Assembly: GCA_024640405.1 (NCBI GenBank)
Contig: JAHEFB010000018.1
Coordinates: 1-64,000 of the forward strand
DNA from: Alphaproteobacteria bacterium
GTDB lineage: Bacteria; Pseudomonadota; Alphaproteobacteria; Rhizobiales; Aestuariivirgaceae
Reading direction: 5' to 3'
Length of the DNA: 64,000 nucleotides
A program made the position numbers and the translations under genes. This document shows positions 36,841-46,185 of the stretch, piece after piece; position 1 is the stretch's first letter, and every line of letters starts with the position of its first letter. The notes under the pieces are model-generated. The model saw only the letters and a list, made by a program, of their open reading frames with translations, did not search any database and was not told the DNA's origin.

Positions 36841-37875
36841 ATGCTCAAACGCACGCTTCTTACAGCCACCGTCGCGTTGGCCGCAATTGCAGCAGCAAGT
36901 GCTGCACAGGCTCGCGATCAGATCCGCATTGTCGGATCATCGACCGTTTATCCGTTTACGACCGCGGTTGCTGAACAGTTCGGCAAATCGGCAGCCAAGA
37001 CGCCAGTCGTTGAATCCACCGGTACCGGCGGCGGCATGAAGCTGTTTTGCGCCGGTGTCGGCGCTGAACACCCTGACCTCAGCAATGCATCGCGCGCCAT
37101 CAAGAAGTCAGAATTTGAAATGTGCCAGAAGAATGGTGTGACAGACATCATTGAAATCAAGGTTGGTTTCGACGGCATTACATTCTCGCACTCCAAGCGT
37201 GCATCAGACGTGGCCCTCACCAAAAAGCAGATATTCCTGGCTCTGGCCAAGGAAGTGCCTGGTGCCGACGGCAAGCTGGTCGCCAACCCGTACAAGATGT
37301 GGTCAGACATCGACGCATCGCTGCCTGCCAGGAAAATCGAGGTTCTCGGTCCTCCGCCAACGTCTGGCACCCGCGACGCCTTCGTTGAACTGGTCATGGA
37401 GCCTGGTGCTGAAGAATTCGAATCTCTCAAGATGCTTGCCAGGGACGACAAGAATGCGTTCAAGAAGGTCTTTGGAACCATGCGTGAGGACGGCGCGTTC
37501 GTCGAAGCCGGAGAGAACGACAATCTGATCGTCCAGAAACTCGAAGCAAACCCGGACGCGTTCGGCATTTTCGGATACTCGTTCCTTGAAGAAAACCAGG
37601 ACAAGATCAAGGGTGCGTCCGTCGATGGCGTTGCGCCAAGCTTTGAAGCCATTGCATCTGGTGAATACAAGGTGTCCCGCCCATTGTTCATCTATGCCAA
37701 GAAGCAGCACATTGGTGTTATCCCCGGCCTGCAGGAATTCATGGATGAGTATGTTTCCGACAACGCCATGGGCGAAGACGGATACCTGCCGGCCAAAGGT
37801 CTGATACCATTGCCTGAAGACGAGTTGTCCAAGGTTCGTGCTGCGGTCAAGAACGGCACCGGACTCAGCATGTAA
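36841..37875 (+). CDS. pstS: Phosphate ABC transporter binding protein PstS
   Basis: 344 residues from ATG 36841; the open frame from 36778 lacks a start context. A Sec signal (MLKRTLLTATVALAAIAAAS, cleavage after AQA) precedes RIVGSSTVYPFTTAVAEQFG, VVESTGTGGGMKLFCAGVG, LSNASRAIKKSE and the PPTSGTRDAFVELVME loop, all phosphate-contact segments of PstS. It binds Pi in the periplasm for PstCAB. It has its own Pho box. Confidence 0.96.
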   Translation: MLKRTLLTATVALAAIAAASAAQARDQIRIVGSSTVYPFTTAVAEQFGKSAAKTPVVESTGTGGGMKLFCAGVGAEHPDLSNASRAIKKSEFEMCQKNGVTDIIEIKVGFDGITFSHSKRASDVALTKKQIFLALAKEVPGADGKLVANPYKMWSDIDASLPARKIEVLGPPPTSGTRDAFVELVMEPGAEEFESLKMLARDDKNAFKKVFGTMREDGAFVEAGENDNLIVQKLEANPDAFGIFGYSFLEENQDKIKGASVDGVAPSFEAIASGEYKVSRPLFIYAKKQHIGVIPGLQEFMDEYVSDNAMGEDGYLPAKGLIPLPEDELSKVRAAVKNGTGLSM

Positions 37876-37889
37876 TTGCCTCGATCTGG

Positions 37890-37915
37890 ACCGGCAACCT
37901 GATCAGGTTGCCGGT
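37890..37915 (+). terminator. Perfect 26-base palindrome between pstS and pstC
   Basis: accggcaacctga is followed directly by its exact reverse complement, then TTTGACTGCTTT. The T-tract is weak, so this is more likely a partial terminator or a 3' stability hairpin that keeps pstS mRNA above the permease genes. Confidence 0.6.
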
Positions 37916-37989
37916 TTGACTGCTTTCAGGCTTGCCGGCCTGATTGATGTTTCGCCAAATTGCCGGCTGAAGAATGTTATGGGGTTGTG

Positions 37990-39387
37990 ATGTTCATTAT
38001 TGTTGCCGTATTGGTTGTGTTGGCATTCTTTTATGGAAAGTCCCGCGGATCAGCATTCGGCAACACCGAAGGGCGACTGCATTCCCTGCCTTATTACCAC
38101 GGCTATTTCGTCGCGATTATGGTCGCCATTCCATTGCTGATCATCGCGGTTCTGTGGCCTGCGCTGAGTGGTGCATACATTGAAAACCAGGCGCTTTCAG
38201 CGCTTCCTGATGACCTGATGCCGGCAAACGAACTGGCGCGAGATGCCGTCATGCGTGACATTCGTCTTCTGGCCACCGGTGTGATTACCGACCCCGTCCG
38301 GCTGAGTGCCTATCCTGAAGGTGTAAGGTCAGCCGGGTCGGTTCTTGCAAATCTCCAATCGATTTCGGGTTGGCTGCAACTTGTCATTGCCGTGCCGGTC
38401 GGCATTGCTTCCGGCTTTCTTGCCACCCGCAAACTGTCGGTCAAATTCCGGGCCCGCAATTCAGTGGAACGCATTTTTCTTGCCCTGTTGATCGCCTGTT
38501 CGGCTGTTGCAATTCTGACAACCGTTGGAATTGTGTTCTCGGTTATCTTCGAGACATTGCGGTTTTTCACCAAGGTGCCGGTGACCGAGTTCGTGTTCGG
38601 GACCCAATGGAGTCCGCAAACCGCGCTGCGCGCTGATCAGGTCGGCTCGTCAGGTGCTTTTGGCGCGGTGCCGCTGTTCATCGGTACGACACTGGTCATG
38701 TTGATTGCCATGTGCGTGGCCGGGCCGATCGGATTGTTCGCCGCCATCTATATGGCCGAATATGCCAGCCCGCGGGCCCGTTCAATTGCAAAGCCCGTTC
38801 TGGAAGTCCTGGCAGGTATTCCAACCGTGGTGTTCGGGTTTTTTGCAGCGCTTTCCGTGGCGCCGCTGATCCGCAGATGGGGAGAGGCGATCGGCCTGGA
38901 AGTGGCATCGGAAAGCGCCCTGGCTGCCGGTATCGTCATGGGCGTGATGATCATTCCGTTCATGTCCTCGCTGTCCGACGACGTCATCAATGCGGTGCCG
39001 CAGTCGTTGCGAGACGGGTCTTACGCGCTGGGTGCGACCAGGTCCGAGACAGTGAAGAAAGTGGTGTTGCCGGCTGCATTGCCCGGCATTGTGTCGGCCT
39101 TCATGTTGTCCGTATCGCGTGCGGTTGGCGAGACCATGATTGTTGTCATGGCGGCGGGACTGGCGGCCCATGCGGTGAGCTGGGACCTGATTGAAACCTT
39201 CAATCCTCTGCAGGCGGTGACAACAGTCACCGTGCAGATCGCCACCCTTCTGGTGGGTGATCAGGAATTTGACAGCGCAAAGACGCTCTCGGCATTCGCG
39301 CTGGGCTTTGTCCTGTTCTTCTTCACGCTGATTTTGAACATGATCGCGCTCCATGTGGTGTCGCGCTTTAAGGAACAGTATGACTGA
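37990..39387 (+). CDS. pstC: Phosphate ABC transporter permease PstC
   Basis: 465 residues from ATG 37990, with GGGG upstream. It has an N-terminal helix and a long extra N-terminal region (to about 150), typical of alphaproteobacterial PstC, then the binding-protein-dependent permease domain with GPIGLFAAIYMAEYASPRAR, the EVLAGIPTVVFGFFAAL segment and the EAA loop DGSYALGATRSETVKKVVLP. With PstA it forms the inner-membrane channel for phosphate. Its stop overlaps the pstA start by eight bases. Confidence 0.95.
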   Translation: MFIIVAVLVVLAFFYGKSRGSAFGNTEGRLHSLPYYHGYFVAIMVAIPLLIIAVLWPALSGAYIENQALSALPDDLMPANELARDAVMRDIRLLATGVITDPVRLSAYPEGVRSAGSVLANLQSISGWLQLVIAVPVGIASGFLATRKLSVKFRARNSVERIFLALLIACSAVAILTTVGIVFSVIFETLRFFTKVPVTEFVFGTQWSPQTALRADQVGSSGAFGAVPLFIGTTLVMLIAMCVAGPIGLFAAIYMAEYASPRARSIAKPVLEVLAGIPTVVFGFFAALSVAPLIRRWGEAIGLEVASESALAAGIVMGVMIIPFMSSLSDDVINAVPQSLRDGSYALGATRSETVKKVVLPAALPGIVSAFMLSVSRAVGETMIVVMAAGLAAHAVSWDLIETFNPLQAVTTVTVQIATLLVGDQEFDSAKTLSAFALGFVLFFFTLILNMIALHVVSRFKEQYD

Positions 39388-41206
39388 CATGGGCAACTCA
39401 GCCTCAGCACAAACAGGTCCGGTCCGGTCGAATGCTCTGGATGCCGCGCGCATCCGCAAGCGGTATCGGGCCGAGACAAGATTTCGCTGGTACGGGCTGG
39501 CGGCAATCGGGTTTGCCTGTGCCTTCCTGGTACTTCTGTTGGGCGATATCCTGCTCAAGGGCCTGCCTGCCTTTCAAGCAAACACCGTTGCGCTCGATGT
39601 CACAATCGATGAAGGCAAGGTCGATGCCGATGCGATCAACAAGGGCAGTTTCAACTCGATCGTCAACGGAGCCATTCGCGCCCAATTCCCGGGCGTGCAA
39701 TCCCGCAGTGATCGCCGCGCCCTGCCGAAACTGCTTTCTGTTGATGCGGCTGACAAAGTCCGCAGATCAGTTCTTGCAAACCCTTCGCTTATCGGCACCA
39801 CGCAGAAACTTGACCTGAAACTTTCCGATGAGGCCGATCTGTTCCTGCAGGGCATCAGTACCGATGAGGTGGCAATTCCGGTCAGCGGCAAACTGATCGT
39901 TGAGGAAAACGATGGCGGCTTCCGCCTCATTTCCAGCGCCAATGACTTTGCTGTCGTGCTGGCCAGGATAAAACAGCGTCTCGAGACCCGCCGGGCCAGA
40001 CTGGCTCTGGAAGCCGGCAAGCTTGAACGCGTCCGTGACCGTCTGGCAGCAGAAGTTCCGGTTGTGGAAGCAGCCGTCAAGGAGGCGGGCGCCGATATCG
40101 CCGATACCCACCCGGCCAGGCGCCGTCAGGTCAAACTTCAGTCGGACACCGAAAGTGTCAGGCTGGCTCTTGAGCGGCTCAAGGCGCAGACCGACAAGCT
40201 TGCCGAGAGCGTCAACAATCCGGCTGGTGTGGAAACTCTCACTTCGGCACTGCCGTCGTATTTTGTCCGATTGCCGGAAGCCGGTGTGGTGAAGATTACC
40301 GAGGTCGGCGGCGACTATATTACAGGTCAGGCCTACATGCCTGTGAAATCCACCGGCACGGTGGCTCCCGGCAGCTGGTCGCTGGTCGAATTTTCCCAGC
40401 CTGAGGCAGACCGCCGTATCAATGACAAGGAAGTCATCTGGCTCAGCAGCCTTCGCGATGCCGGTCTGGTTACCAGCGCATTCAACTTTCCGTTCTTCCA
40501 GCGTGGCGACAGCCGCGAGGCTGAAATAGCCGGTGTACTGGGCGGCATGATCGGGTCCGCACTCACTTTGCTGGTTACCCTGATGCTGTCGTTGCCGATT
40601 GGCGTGGCCGCGGCGATCTATCTGGAAGAGTTTGCGCCCCGCAACCGGATCACTCAGCTGATCGAGGTGAACATCAACAATCTGGCGGCAGTGCCATCGA
40701 TCGTCTTCGGACTGCTCGGGCTTGCCGTATTCCTCAATTTCTTCGGCTTGCCCAGGTCATCCGCGATGGTCGGCGGAATGGTTCTGGCGCTCATGACGCT
40801 GCCGACCATCATCATTGCGTCCCGCGCCGCCTTGCGCGCGGTCCCGCCTTCGATACGCGAAGGTGCGCTTGGTGTTGGTGCGTCTCATCAGCAGGCCGTG
40901 TTCCATCATGTTCTGCCACTGGCCATGCCCGGCATTTTCACCGGCACCATCATAGGAATGGCGCAGGCGCTCGGTGAAACCGCACCGCTTCTGATGATTG
41001 GCATGGTAGCCTTTATCGTGGATGTGCCGACCGGTTTCAGTGATGCAGCGACGGTGCTTCCAGTGCAGATTTTCCTGTGGTCTGATTTGCCGGAAGCGGC
41101 GTTCCAGGCCAAGACCGCCGGCGCGATCATGGTTCTGCTCGGCTTTCTTTTCCTGATGAATGCGCTGGCGGTCATATTGCGCAGGCAGTTTGAACGCCGT
41201 TGGTAA
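39380..41206 (+). CDS. pstA: Phosphate ABC transporter permease PstA with long N-terminal extension
   Basis: 608 residues from ATG 39380. A first helix (about 33-55) is followed by a DUF3333-like periplasmic region, then a strongly charged segment (about 196-285; RIKQRLETRRARLALEAGKL, LALERLKAQTDKLAE) that looks like a coiled coil. The permease domain occupies about 385-608 (LSLPIGVAAAIYLEEFAPRN, AVPSIVFGLLGLAVFL, EGALGVGASHQQAVFHHVLP). PstA is usually nearer 300-430 residues, so the extension is large. The gene overlaps pstC. Confidence 0.94.
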   Translation: MTDMGNSASAQTGPVRSNALDAARIRKRYRAETRFRWYGLAAIGFACAFLVLLLGDILLKGLPAFQANTVALDVTIDEGKVDADAINKGSFNSIVNGAIRAQFPGVQSRSDRRALPKLLSVDAADKVRRSVLANPSLIGTTQKLDLKLSDEADLFLQGISTDEVAIPVSGKLIVEENDGGFRLISSANDFAVVLARIKQRLETRRARLALEAGKLERVRDRLAAEVPVVEAAVKEAGADIADTHPARRRQVKLQSDTESVRLALERLKAQTDKLAESVNNPAGVETLTSALPSYFVRLPEAGVVKITEVGGDYITGQAYMPVKSTGTVAPGSWSLVEFSQPEADRRINDKEVIWLSSLRDAGLVTSAFNFPFFQRGDSREAEIAGVLGGMIGSALTLLVTLMLSLPIGVAAAIYLEEFAPRNRITQLIEVNINNLAAVPSIVFGLLGLAVFLNFFGLPRSSAMVGGMVLALMTLPTIIIASRAALRAVPPSIREGALGVGASHQQAVFHHVLPLAMPGIFTGTIIGMAQALGETAPLLMIGMVAFIVDVPTGFSDAATVLPVQIFLWSDLPEAAFQAKTAGAIMVLLGFLFLMNALAVILRRQFERRW

Positions 41207-41246
41207 TATCTGAAGTTTTCGAGTTTGATGCAATTGGAGCAATGAC

Positions 41247-42083
41247 ATGGACGCCGCGGTAATGGACGCTGATACACGCCATAAGACGATCATGACGCCG
41301 GAAAATCCGTTTATCATGCAGCAGGGCACGCCGAAGATCGTGACCAGGGATGTGACCGTCCATTATGGTGACAAGCAGGCTATTTTCCCGTTGGACATCT
41401 CCATTCCTGACCGGGCTGTGTCCGCGTTCATCGGGCCTTCAGGCTGCGGCAAGTCGACCTTCCTGCGTTGCATCAACCGCATGAACGACACCATTCCGAT
41501 CTGCCGGGTAGGAGGCAGGATCACCATCGATGGCAATGATATCTACGATCCGGACCTGGACGTCGTCCAGTTGCGGGCTCGTGTCGGCATGGTGTTCCAA
41601 AAGCCCAACCCGTTCCCCAAATCCATTCTGGAGAACGTGGCCTACGGACCCCGGATTCACGGTCTGGCCCACTCCAGGACCGATATTGAAGAGATTGTCG
41701 TCAAATCGCTCAAACGCGCCGGCCTGTTCGAGGAGGTGAAGGATCGCCTTGACGCACCCGGTACCAGCTTGTCCGGCGGCCAGCAGCAGCGCCTGTGCAT
41801 TGCCCGCGCCATCGCGGTCAACCCCGAGGTCATCCTGATGGACGAACCGTGCTCGGCCCTGGATCCGATCGCTACCGCGCGCATTGAGGAACTGATTGAC
41901 GAGCTGCGCGAGAATTACTGCATCGTGATCGTTACCCACTCCATGCAGCAGGCGGCTCGCGTATCACAGCTTACCGCCTTCTTTCACCTGGGAACCCTGG
42001 TCGAAGTGGGCGATACCGAGGCGATTTTCACCAACCCGCAAGAACGCCGCACTCAGGACTACATCATGGGCCGGTTCGGCTGA
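41247..42083 (+). CDS. pstB: Phosphate ABC transporter ATPase PstB
   Basis: 278 residues. Walker [21 protein letters not shown]-loop [20 protein letters not shown], signature [16 protein letters not shown], Walker [21 protein letters not shown] and the H-loop [12 protein letters not shown] are intact and PstB-specific. It powers phosphate import by PstSCA. The start is ATG 41247; a 25-residue polar N-terminus precedes the domain. Confidence 0.98.
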   Translation: MDAAVMDADTRHKTIMTPENPFIMQQGTPKIVTRDVTVHYGDKQAIFPLDISIPDRAVSAFIGPSGCGKSTFLRCINRMNDTIPICRVGGRITIDGNDIYDPDLDVVQLRARVGMVFQKPNPFPKSILENVAYGPRIHGLAHSRTDIEEIVVKSLKRAGLFEEVKDRLDAPGTSLSGGQQQRLCIARAIAVNPEVILMDEPCSALDPIATARIEELIDELRENYCIVIVTHSMQQAARVSQLTAFFHLGTLVEVGDTEAIFTNPQERRTQDYIMGRFG

Positions 42084-42126
42084 TCGCCAGCCGGCACATG
42101 AAACACATTTGAAAGGTTGACCCCGA

Positions 42127-42843
42127 ATGACCACGCATATTGTTTCTGCATTCGATGAGGATTTGTCCAAACTGCGTAATCTGATTGCCCAGATGGGCGG
42201 TCTGGCGGAGGACCAGTTTGGCAAGGCAATCGAGGCGCTGTCCACGTCCGACCGTACCAAGGCGGAGCATATCATCGCAGCCGACGAGAAGATCGACGTG
42301 CTTGAAAAGGAAGTTGAGAACAATGCCATCAAGCTGATTGCCATGCGCCAGCCGATGGCGGCGGACTTGCGCGCCATCATGGTCGCAATCCGAATATCGT
42401 CCGATCTGGAGCGCATCGGTGATCTGGCCAAGAACATAGCAAAGCGCACGCTTGCCGTGAACGAGCCGCTTCCGCGCTCGGTGAATGCCGGTATGAGCCG
42501 GATGGCGGACCTTGCCCTGGAGCAGTTGGCCGATGTGCTGGATGCCTATGCCAGCCTGGATACCCAGAAGGCCATTGACGTGTGGCACAATGACAGCCGC
42601 ATCGACACGCTCTACAATTCGGTGTTTCGCGAATTGCTGACATACATGATGGAAGATGCCCGCACCATTGGCATGTGCACCCATCTGCTGTTCGGCGCCA
42701 AGAACATCGAGCGCATTGGTGATCACACAACCAATATTGCAGAAAATATCCATTATCTCGTGACCGGTGATACGCTGGATGGACCTCGTCCAAAGGAGGA
42801 CAGCACGTCCTTGACCCCCGTCGAAGCGCGGGCCGAAAAGTGA
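42127..42843 (+). CDS. phoU: Phosphate signalling protein PhoU
   Basis: 238 residues, two helical PhoU repeats. The paired metal-site motifs are RQPMAADLRAIMVAIRISSD with LERIGDLAKNIAKR, and LLFGAKNIERIGDHTTNIAE. PhoU links PstB transport state to PhoR and keeps the regulon off when phosphate is plentiful. It sits between pstB and phoB in the usual order. Confidence 0.97.
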   Translation: MTTHIVSAFDEDLSKLRNLIAQMGGLAEDQFGKAIEALSTSDRTKAEHIIAADEKIDVLEKEVENNAIKLIAMRQPMAADLRAIMVAIRISSDLERIGDLAKNIAKRTLAVNEPLPRSVNAGMSRMADLALEQLADVLDAYASLDTQKAIDVWHNDSRIDTLYNSVFRELLTYMMEDARTIGMCTHLLFGAKNIERIGDHTTNIAENIHYLVTGDTLDGPRPKEDSTSLTPVEARAEK

Positions 42844-42887
42844 TTTTCTGGCACGGTTACTTCCTTTGGCGTGAATGGAGCTTTTGA

Positions 42888-43589
42888 ATGCCTGCAAGTG
42901 TACTGATTGTTGAAGACGAAGAGCCGATCCAGGAACTGCTCGCCTACAATTTCGAAGCCGAAGGCTACACGGTACGCGCACTGGACGGATCGGAAGACGT
43001 CGTGCGCGATGTCCTCAACGACACGCCTGAGCTCATTGTTCTGGACTGGATGCTGCCCAATATGTCGGGTATCGAGATTTGCCGGTCCCTGAGGGCGCGG
43101 CCGGAAACCCGCGATATCCCGATCATCATGCTGACCGCGCGTGGCGAAGAGGCCGAACGGGTGCGCGGCCTGGCGACCGGTGCCGATGATTATGTGGTGA
43201 AGCCGTTTTCCGTACCGGAGCTGCTGGCCAGGGTGAAGTCTCTGTTGCGCAGGACAAGTCCCGATGCGGTAGCCGACCTGCTGCAGGCAGGCGATATTTC
43301 CCTTGACCGCCGCACCCGGCGGGTCCAGCGCGCCGGCCGCGACATCGAGCTTTCACCGACCGAATTCAAACTGCTTGAACACATGATGCAGACCCCCGGC
43401 CGGGTCTACACCCGCTCGCAGCTGCTTGATTCAGTATGGGGCAGGGATGTCTATGTTGATGAGCGTACCGTCGATGTTCATGTCGGCCGTCTGCGCAAGT
43501 CCATCAGCCGGGCGCGGGAAACCAATCCCATCCGCACGGTTCGCGGCATGGGCTATTCGTTTGATGAGCGTTTTGGGGCGGTGCAATAG
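42888..43589 (+). CDS. phoB: Phosphate regulon response regulator PhoB
   Basis: 233 residues. The receiver domain has the acidic pair (EDEEP), the phosphoacceptor D53 in VLDWMLPNMSG and the lysine in YVVKPFSVPEL. The OmpR-type winged helix follows (LSPTEFKLLEHMMQTPGRVY, YVDERTVDVHVGRLRKSI). It binds tandem CTGTCAT sites such as the one at 36708. phoR lies at the other end of this cluster. Confidence 0.97.
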   Translation: MPASVLIVEDEEPIQELLAYNFEAEGYTVRALDGSEDVVRDVLNDTPELIVLDWMLPNMSGIEICRSLRARPETRDIPIIMLTARGEEAERVRGLATGADDYVVKPFSVPELLARVKSLLRRTSPDAVADLLQAGDISLDRRTRRVQRAGRDIELSPTEFKLLEHMMQTPGRVYTRSQLLDSVWGRDVYVDERTVDVHVGRLRKSISRARETNPIRTVRGMGYSFDERFGAVQ

Positions 43590-43635
43590 TTGCATTTGGT
43601 TCATACCGGTTTGCGTTTGATCCAATTCATAACCG

Positions 43636-43664
43636 GGTCATCGCCCCAGCGGAGGCTGGGGTCC
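43636..43664. repeat. Intergenic palindrome (CCCCAGC-GGAG-GCTGGGG)
   Basis: A perfect 7-bp stem (43644-43650/43655-43661) with a GGAG loop inside cgggtcatcg...ggtcc. Repeats of this form are scattered in alphaproteobacterial intergenic DNA. It lies just past phoB and might act as its terminator, though there is no T-tract. Confidence 0.5.
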
Positions 43665-43812
43665 AATCCGGCATTTCAACGATTTGCGACATGACGGGAT
43701 AGTGAAGTATCAATTATCAGTTTGAATTGGAAGCTCGCCGGAGCTGCAGTAACTGGAATTCCTGCAGTTCAAGTCAAACGCAAATCACCCTGGACCTGAC
43801 AATGCTGCGGCC

Positions 43813-43847
43813 AAAAAAAACCGGCGAAGCCTGTGCTGCGCCGGATT
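43813..43847 (-). terminator. Intrinsic terminator of gcrA
   Basis: On the minus strand CCGGCG pairs with CGCCGG around a 12-base loop and is followed by eight T. It begins about 30 bases after the gcrA stop. Confidence 0.8.
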
Positions 43848-43873
43848 TGATAGTGATTTTCTGAAAGTGCCGG

Positions 43874-44425
43874 TCAGCCGGTGCGGCGGCTTCTGTCACG
43901 CTGCGGCTGGTAGGCCAGTGCGGCATGGCCTGCACAATACGGTGTGCCTTCCTTGGGGGATTTTCCGCAGAAGCAGAACTCCTCACTGCCGGGATCGCCA
44001 ATCGGCCAGCGGCAGGTCTTGTCTGACAGCATCAGTATGGTAACCCGTTCGCCGACCGGAATATCGGCTATGTGGATCGGCACCGGTTCCAGGATGGGTT
44101 CCGGCCTGACCGAAGCCAGCGGCTTCAGGGCATTGTTGCCCATGGTACGCGGCGCAGCGCTGGCAGCGGCAGGCCTGCCGGGATGGCTGGGTTCACGGGT
44201 TTTGCGGGTGCGTGGTGTGGAAACCCTGGCCCGTGTGACGCGGCCTGACAGGCCCATGCGGTGAACCTTGCCGATAACCGCGTTTCGCGTTACGCCGCCG
44301 GCAAGCTTGGCTGCGATCTGGCTGGCGCTCAGGCCCTCGGCCCACAACTTCTTCAATAACTCGACCCGGTCGTCTGTCCAGGGGAGTTTCTGCGGGGTTT
44401 CACCCTGTGTTTGCTCTTCGCTCAC
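43874..44425 (-). CDS. gcrA: Cell cycle regulator GcrA
   Basis: 183 residues. The N-terminal DNA-binding part, LPWTDDRVELLKKLWAEGLS followed by SQIAAKLAGGVTRNAVIGKV, is the GcrA hallmark, and the Cys/His-rich C-terminus (TCRWPIGDPGSEEFCFCG, GTPYCAGHAALAYQ) is the sigma-70-contacting domain. GcrA drives S-phase genes from promoters with CcrM-methylated GANTC sites. The GTG start at 44425 has GGAAGG upstream and adds a short polar N-terminus. It is divergent from argD, with a CtrA-type box and GANTC sites upstream. Confidence 0.96.
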   Translation of the reverse strand: MSEEQTQGETPQKLPWTDDRVELLKKLWAEGLSASQIAAKLAGGVTRNAVIGKVHRMGLSGRVTRARVSTPRTRKTREPSHPGRPAAASAAPRTMGNNALKPLASVRPEPILEPVPIHIADIPVGERVTILMLSDKTCRWPIGDPGSEEFCFCGKSPKEGTPYCAGHAALAYQPQRDRSRRTG

Positions 44426-44604
44426 GCGTGGAATCCTTCCTCAACCGCCGGCCATTATTGGTTCGGCGTGAAACGCATATGTACGGACAGAAATAGCTAC
44501 ATTTCGTAGGCTGTGATCGGGACCCTACTAAATAGGCTGAATCTGGCGCAAGAGTCAGGCGGCAGTTTTCGCCGGTTTTCCCCAGCTTCGGCCAAAAAAC
44601 ATGG

Positions 44605-44619
44605 TTAACGGGAGGTTAA
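44605..44619. promoter_or_regulatory. CtrA-type box (TTAA-N7-TTAA) upstream of gcrA
   Basis: ttaacgggaggttaa matches the CtrA full-site consensus exactly, 180 bases upstream of the gcrA start. In Caulobacter CtrA represses gcrA, so the same loop is likely here. GANTC sites (CcrM) lie between the box and the gene. Confidence 0.65.
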
Positions 44620-44750
44620 TCCCCAGTTTTGTGGCAGGTCGATGCGACGTTCTGACTCAGGCGTGTCGTTTATTGGGAGCGTGGCGTCAAAAAGCAGTGT
44701 TTTTTGCTGAACCGGCTGCGCGTTGCAAAGGCATCAAAAACACAATATAC

Positions 44751-44788
44751 TATAGCAACATGGGTTCATACGAACCCATGTTGCTATA
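44751..44788. repeat. Perfect 17-bp inverted repeat with 4-base loop
   Basis: tatagcaacatgggttc (44751-44767) and gaacccatgttgctata (44772-44788) are exact complements around ATAC. There is no T-tract, so it is not a standard terminator; it may be a protein-binding site, an RNA structure in the argD leader or a mobile-element remnant. Confidence 0.85.
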
Positions 44789-44801
44789 ACACTTAGGAAG
44801 C

Positions 44802-44849
44802 GATCAGGTTTATGAATTTTGGTTTATTCAACCAAAAATCATCCTGATC
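44802..44849. repeat. Second long hairpin, 20-bp arms
   Basis: gatcagg-ttt-atgaattttggtt pairs with aaccaaaaatcat-cctgatc; there is one mismatch and a three-base bulge, with a TATTC loop. It follows the first hairpin by 13 bases and ends 84 bases before the argD start. Confidence 0.75.
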
Positions 44850-44933
44850 TAGGACCAATTGATTTTTGCGCCGCCGCTCGCCGGTGGCGTTTGCTGTTTC
44901 AAGGATCGTTTTGCCGGAAAGGTTTGTCTGGGT

Positions 44934-46121
44934 ATGACACAGGCTGTTCTGCCGACATATAATCGCACAGCGTTTTCCATCGAAAGCGGCAAGGGTGCAT
45001 GGGTAACCGCATCGGACGGCCGCACCCTGCTTGATTTTGGCGCCGGTATTGCGGTCAATTCACTGGGCCACTGCCATCCGCATCTGGTGGAAACCCTGAA
45101 GAGTCAGGCTGAAAAGCTCTGGCACACCTCAAACCTGTACCGCATTCCCGACGGCGAGCGGTTTGCCGAGCGCCTGTGCGCGGCAACCTTCGCAGACACG
45201 GTGTTTTTCACCAATTCCGGTGCCGAGGCGCTGGAATGTTCCATCAAGATGGCGCGCAAGTACCATGCTGCATCGGGACATCCGGAAAAGTTTCGCCTGA
45301 TTACCTTTGAAGGCGCGTTTCACGGCCGCACCCTGGCAACCATCGCGGCAGGCGGGCAGCAAAAGTATATTGACGGCTTTGGCCCGGCGGTTGAAGGCTT
45401 CGACCAGGTGCCGTTTGCAGATCATGAGGCCATCGAGAAGGCAATCGGACCTGAAACCGCCGGTATCCTGATCGAACCGGTCCAGGGCGAAGGCGGCATA
45501 AGACCGGTGCCGGCCAAGTGTCTAAAGGGCTTGCGTGAGCTGTGTGACAGGCACGGCATCCTGCTGGTGTTTGATGAAGTACAGTGCGGCATGGGACGCA
45601 CCGGCAAGCTGTTTGCCCATCAGCATTCAGCCATAACGCCGGACATAATGGCATCGGCAAAAGGTATCGGCGGCGGCTATCCGCTGGGCGCCTGCCTGGC
45701 CACGGCAGAAGCCGCCAGGGGCATGGTTGCAGGTTCGCACGGCTCCACCTATGGCGGCAATCCGATGGCCATGGCCATCGGCAATGCCGTGCTGGACGTC
45801 ATTCTGGAAGACGGTTTTCTGGATCACGTAAGCCAGATGTCGCTGTTGCTGACCCAGAAGCTTGCCGGTCTGGCCGATGAGTTTCCCGACATTGTCGGCG
45901 GTGCGCGCGGCAAGGGCCTGATGATCGGCGTGCAGTGCAAGGTTGTGAACACCGATATGCAGGCGGCGTGTGTGGCCAGCGATCTTCTGGTGGTGGCTGC
46001 CGGAGACAATGTCATCCGTTTGCTGCCGCCGTTGAACATCACTGCCGAAGAAGTGTCCGAGGCTGTCTCGCGCATTGAAGCCGCGTGCCGCAAGCTCCGA
46101 TCATCTTCTGCCAGCAACTAG
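44934..46121 (+). CDS. argD: Acetylornithine aminotransferase ArgD
   Basis: 395 residues from ATG 44934, with GGAAAGG upstream. Class III PLP aminotransferase: [55 protein letters not shown] and the PLP lysine in [18 protein letters not shown]. It makes N-acetylornithine in arginine synthesis and often also acts as succinyldiaminopimelate aminotransferase. argF follows by 64 bases. Confidence 0.96.
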   Translation: MTQAVLPTYNRTAFSIESGKGAWVTASDGRTLLDFGAGIAVNSLGHCHPHLVETLKSQAEKLWHTSNLYRIPDGERFAERLCAATFADTVFFTNSGAEALECSIKMARKYHAASGHPEKFRLITFEGAFHGRTLATIAAGGQQKYIDGFGPAVEGFDQVPFADHEAIEKAIGPETAGILIEPVQGEGGIRPVPAKCLKGLRELCDRHGILLVFDEVQCGMGRTGKLFAHQHSAITPDIMASAKGIGGGYPLGACLATAEAARGMVAGSHGSTYGGNPMAMAIGNAVLDVILEDGFLDHVSQMSLLLTQKLAGLADEFPDIVGGARGKGLMIGVQCKVVNTDMQAACVASDLLVVAAGDNVIRLLPPLNITAEEVSEAVSRIEAACRKLRSSSASN

Positions 46122-46185
46122 AAACCACCGCTAAATTCGGGGCCTTGGCCCCTTACGATAAATTCGAAGGGCTCCGGCATACACC

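Larger units (their letters stand above)
44426..44933. other. Structured intergenic region between gcrA and argD
   Basis: 508 bases without a gene. It holds GANTC sites at 44431, 44539, 44552 and 44654, a TTAA-N7-TTAA box at 44605, and two hairpins at 44751 and 44802. A 62-codon frame at 44601 exists but runs through both the box and the hairpin and has no coding character. Confidence 0.7.

Noticed and set aside
44601-44789. 62-aa frame between gcrA and argD
   Set aside because: It overlaps the CtrA-type box and the perfect hairpin, and its composition is not coding-like.
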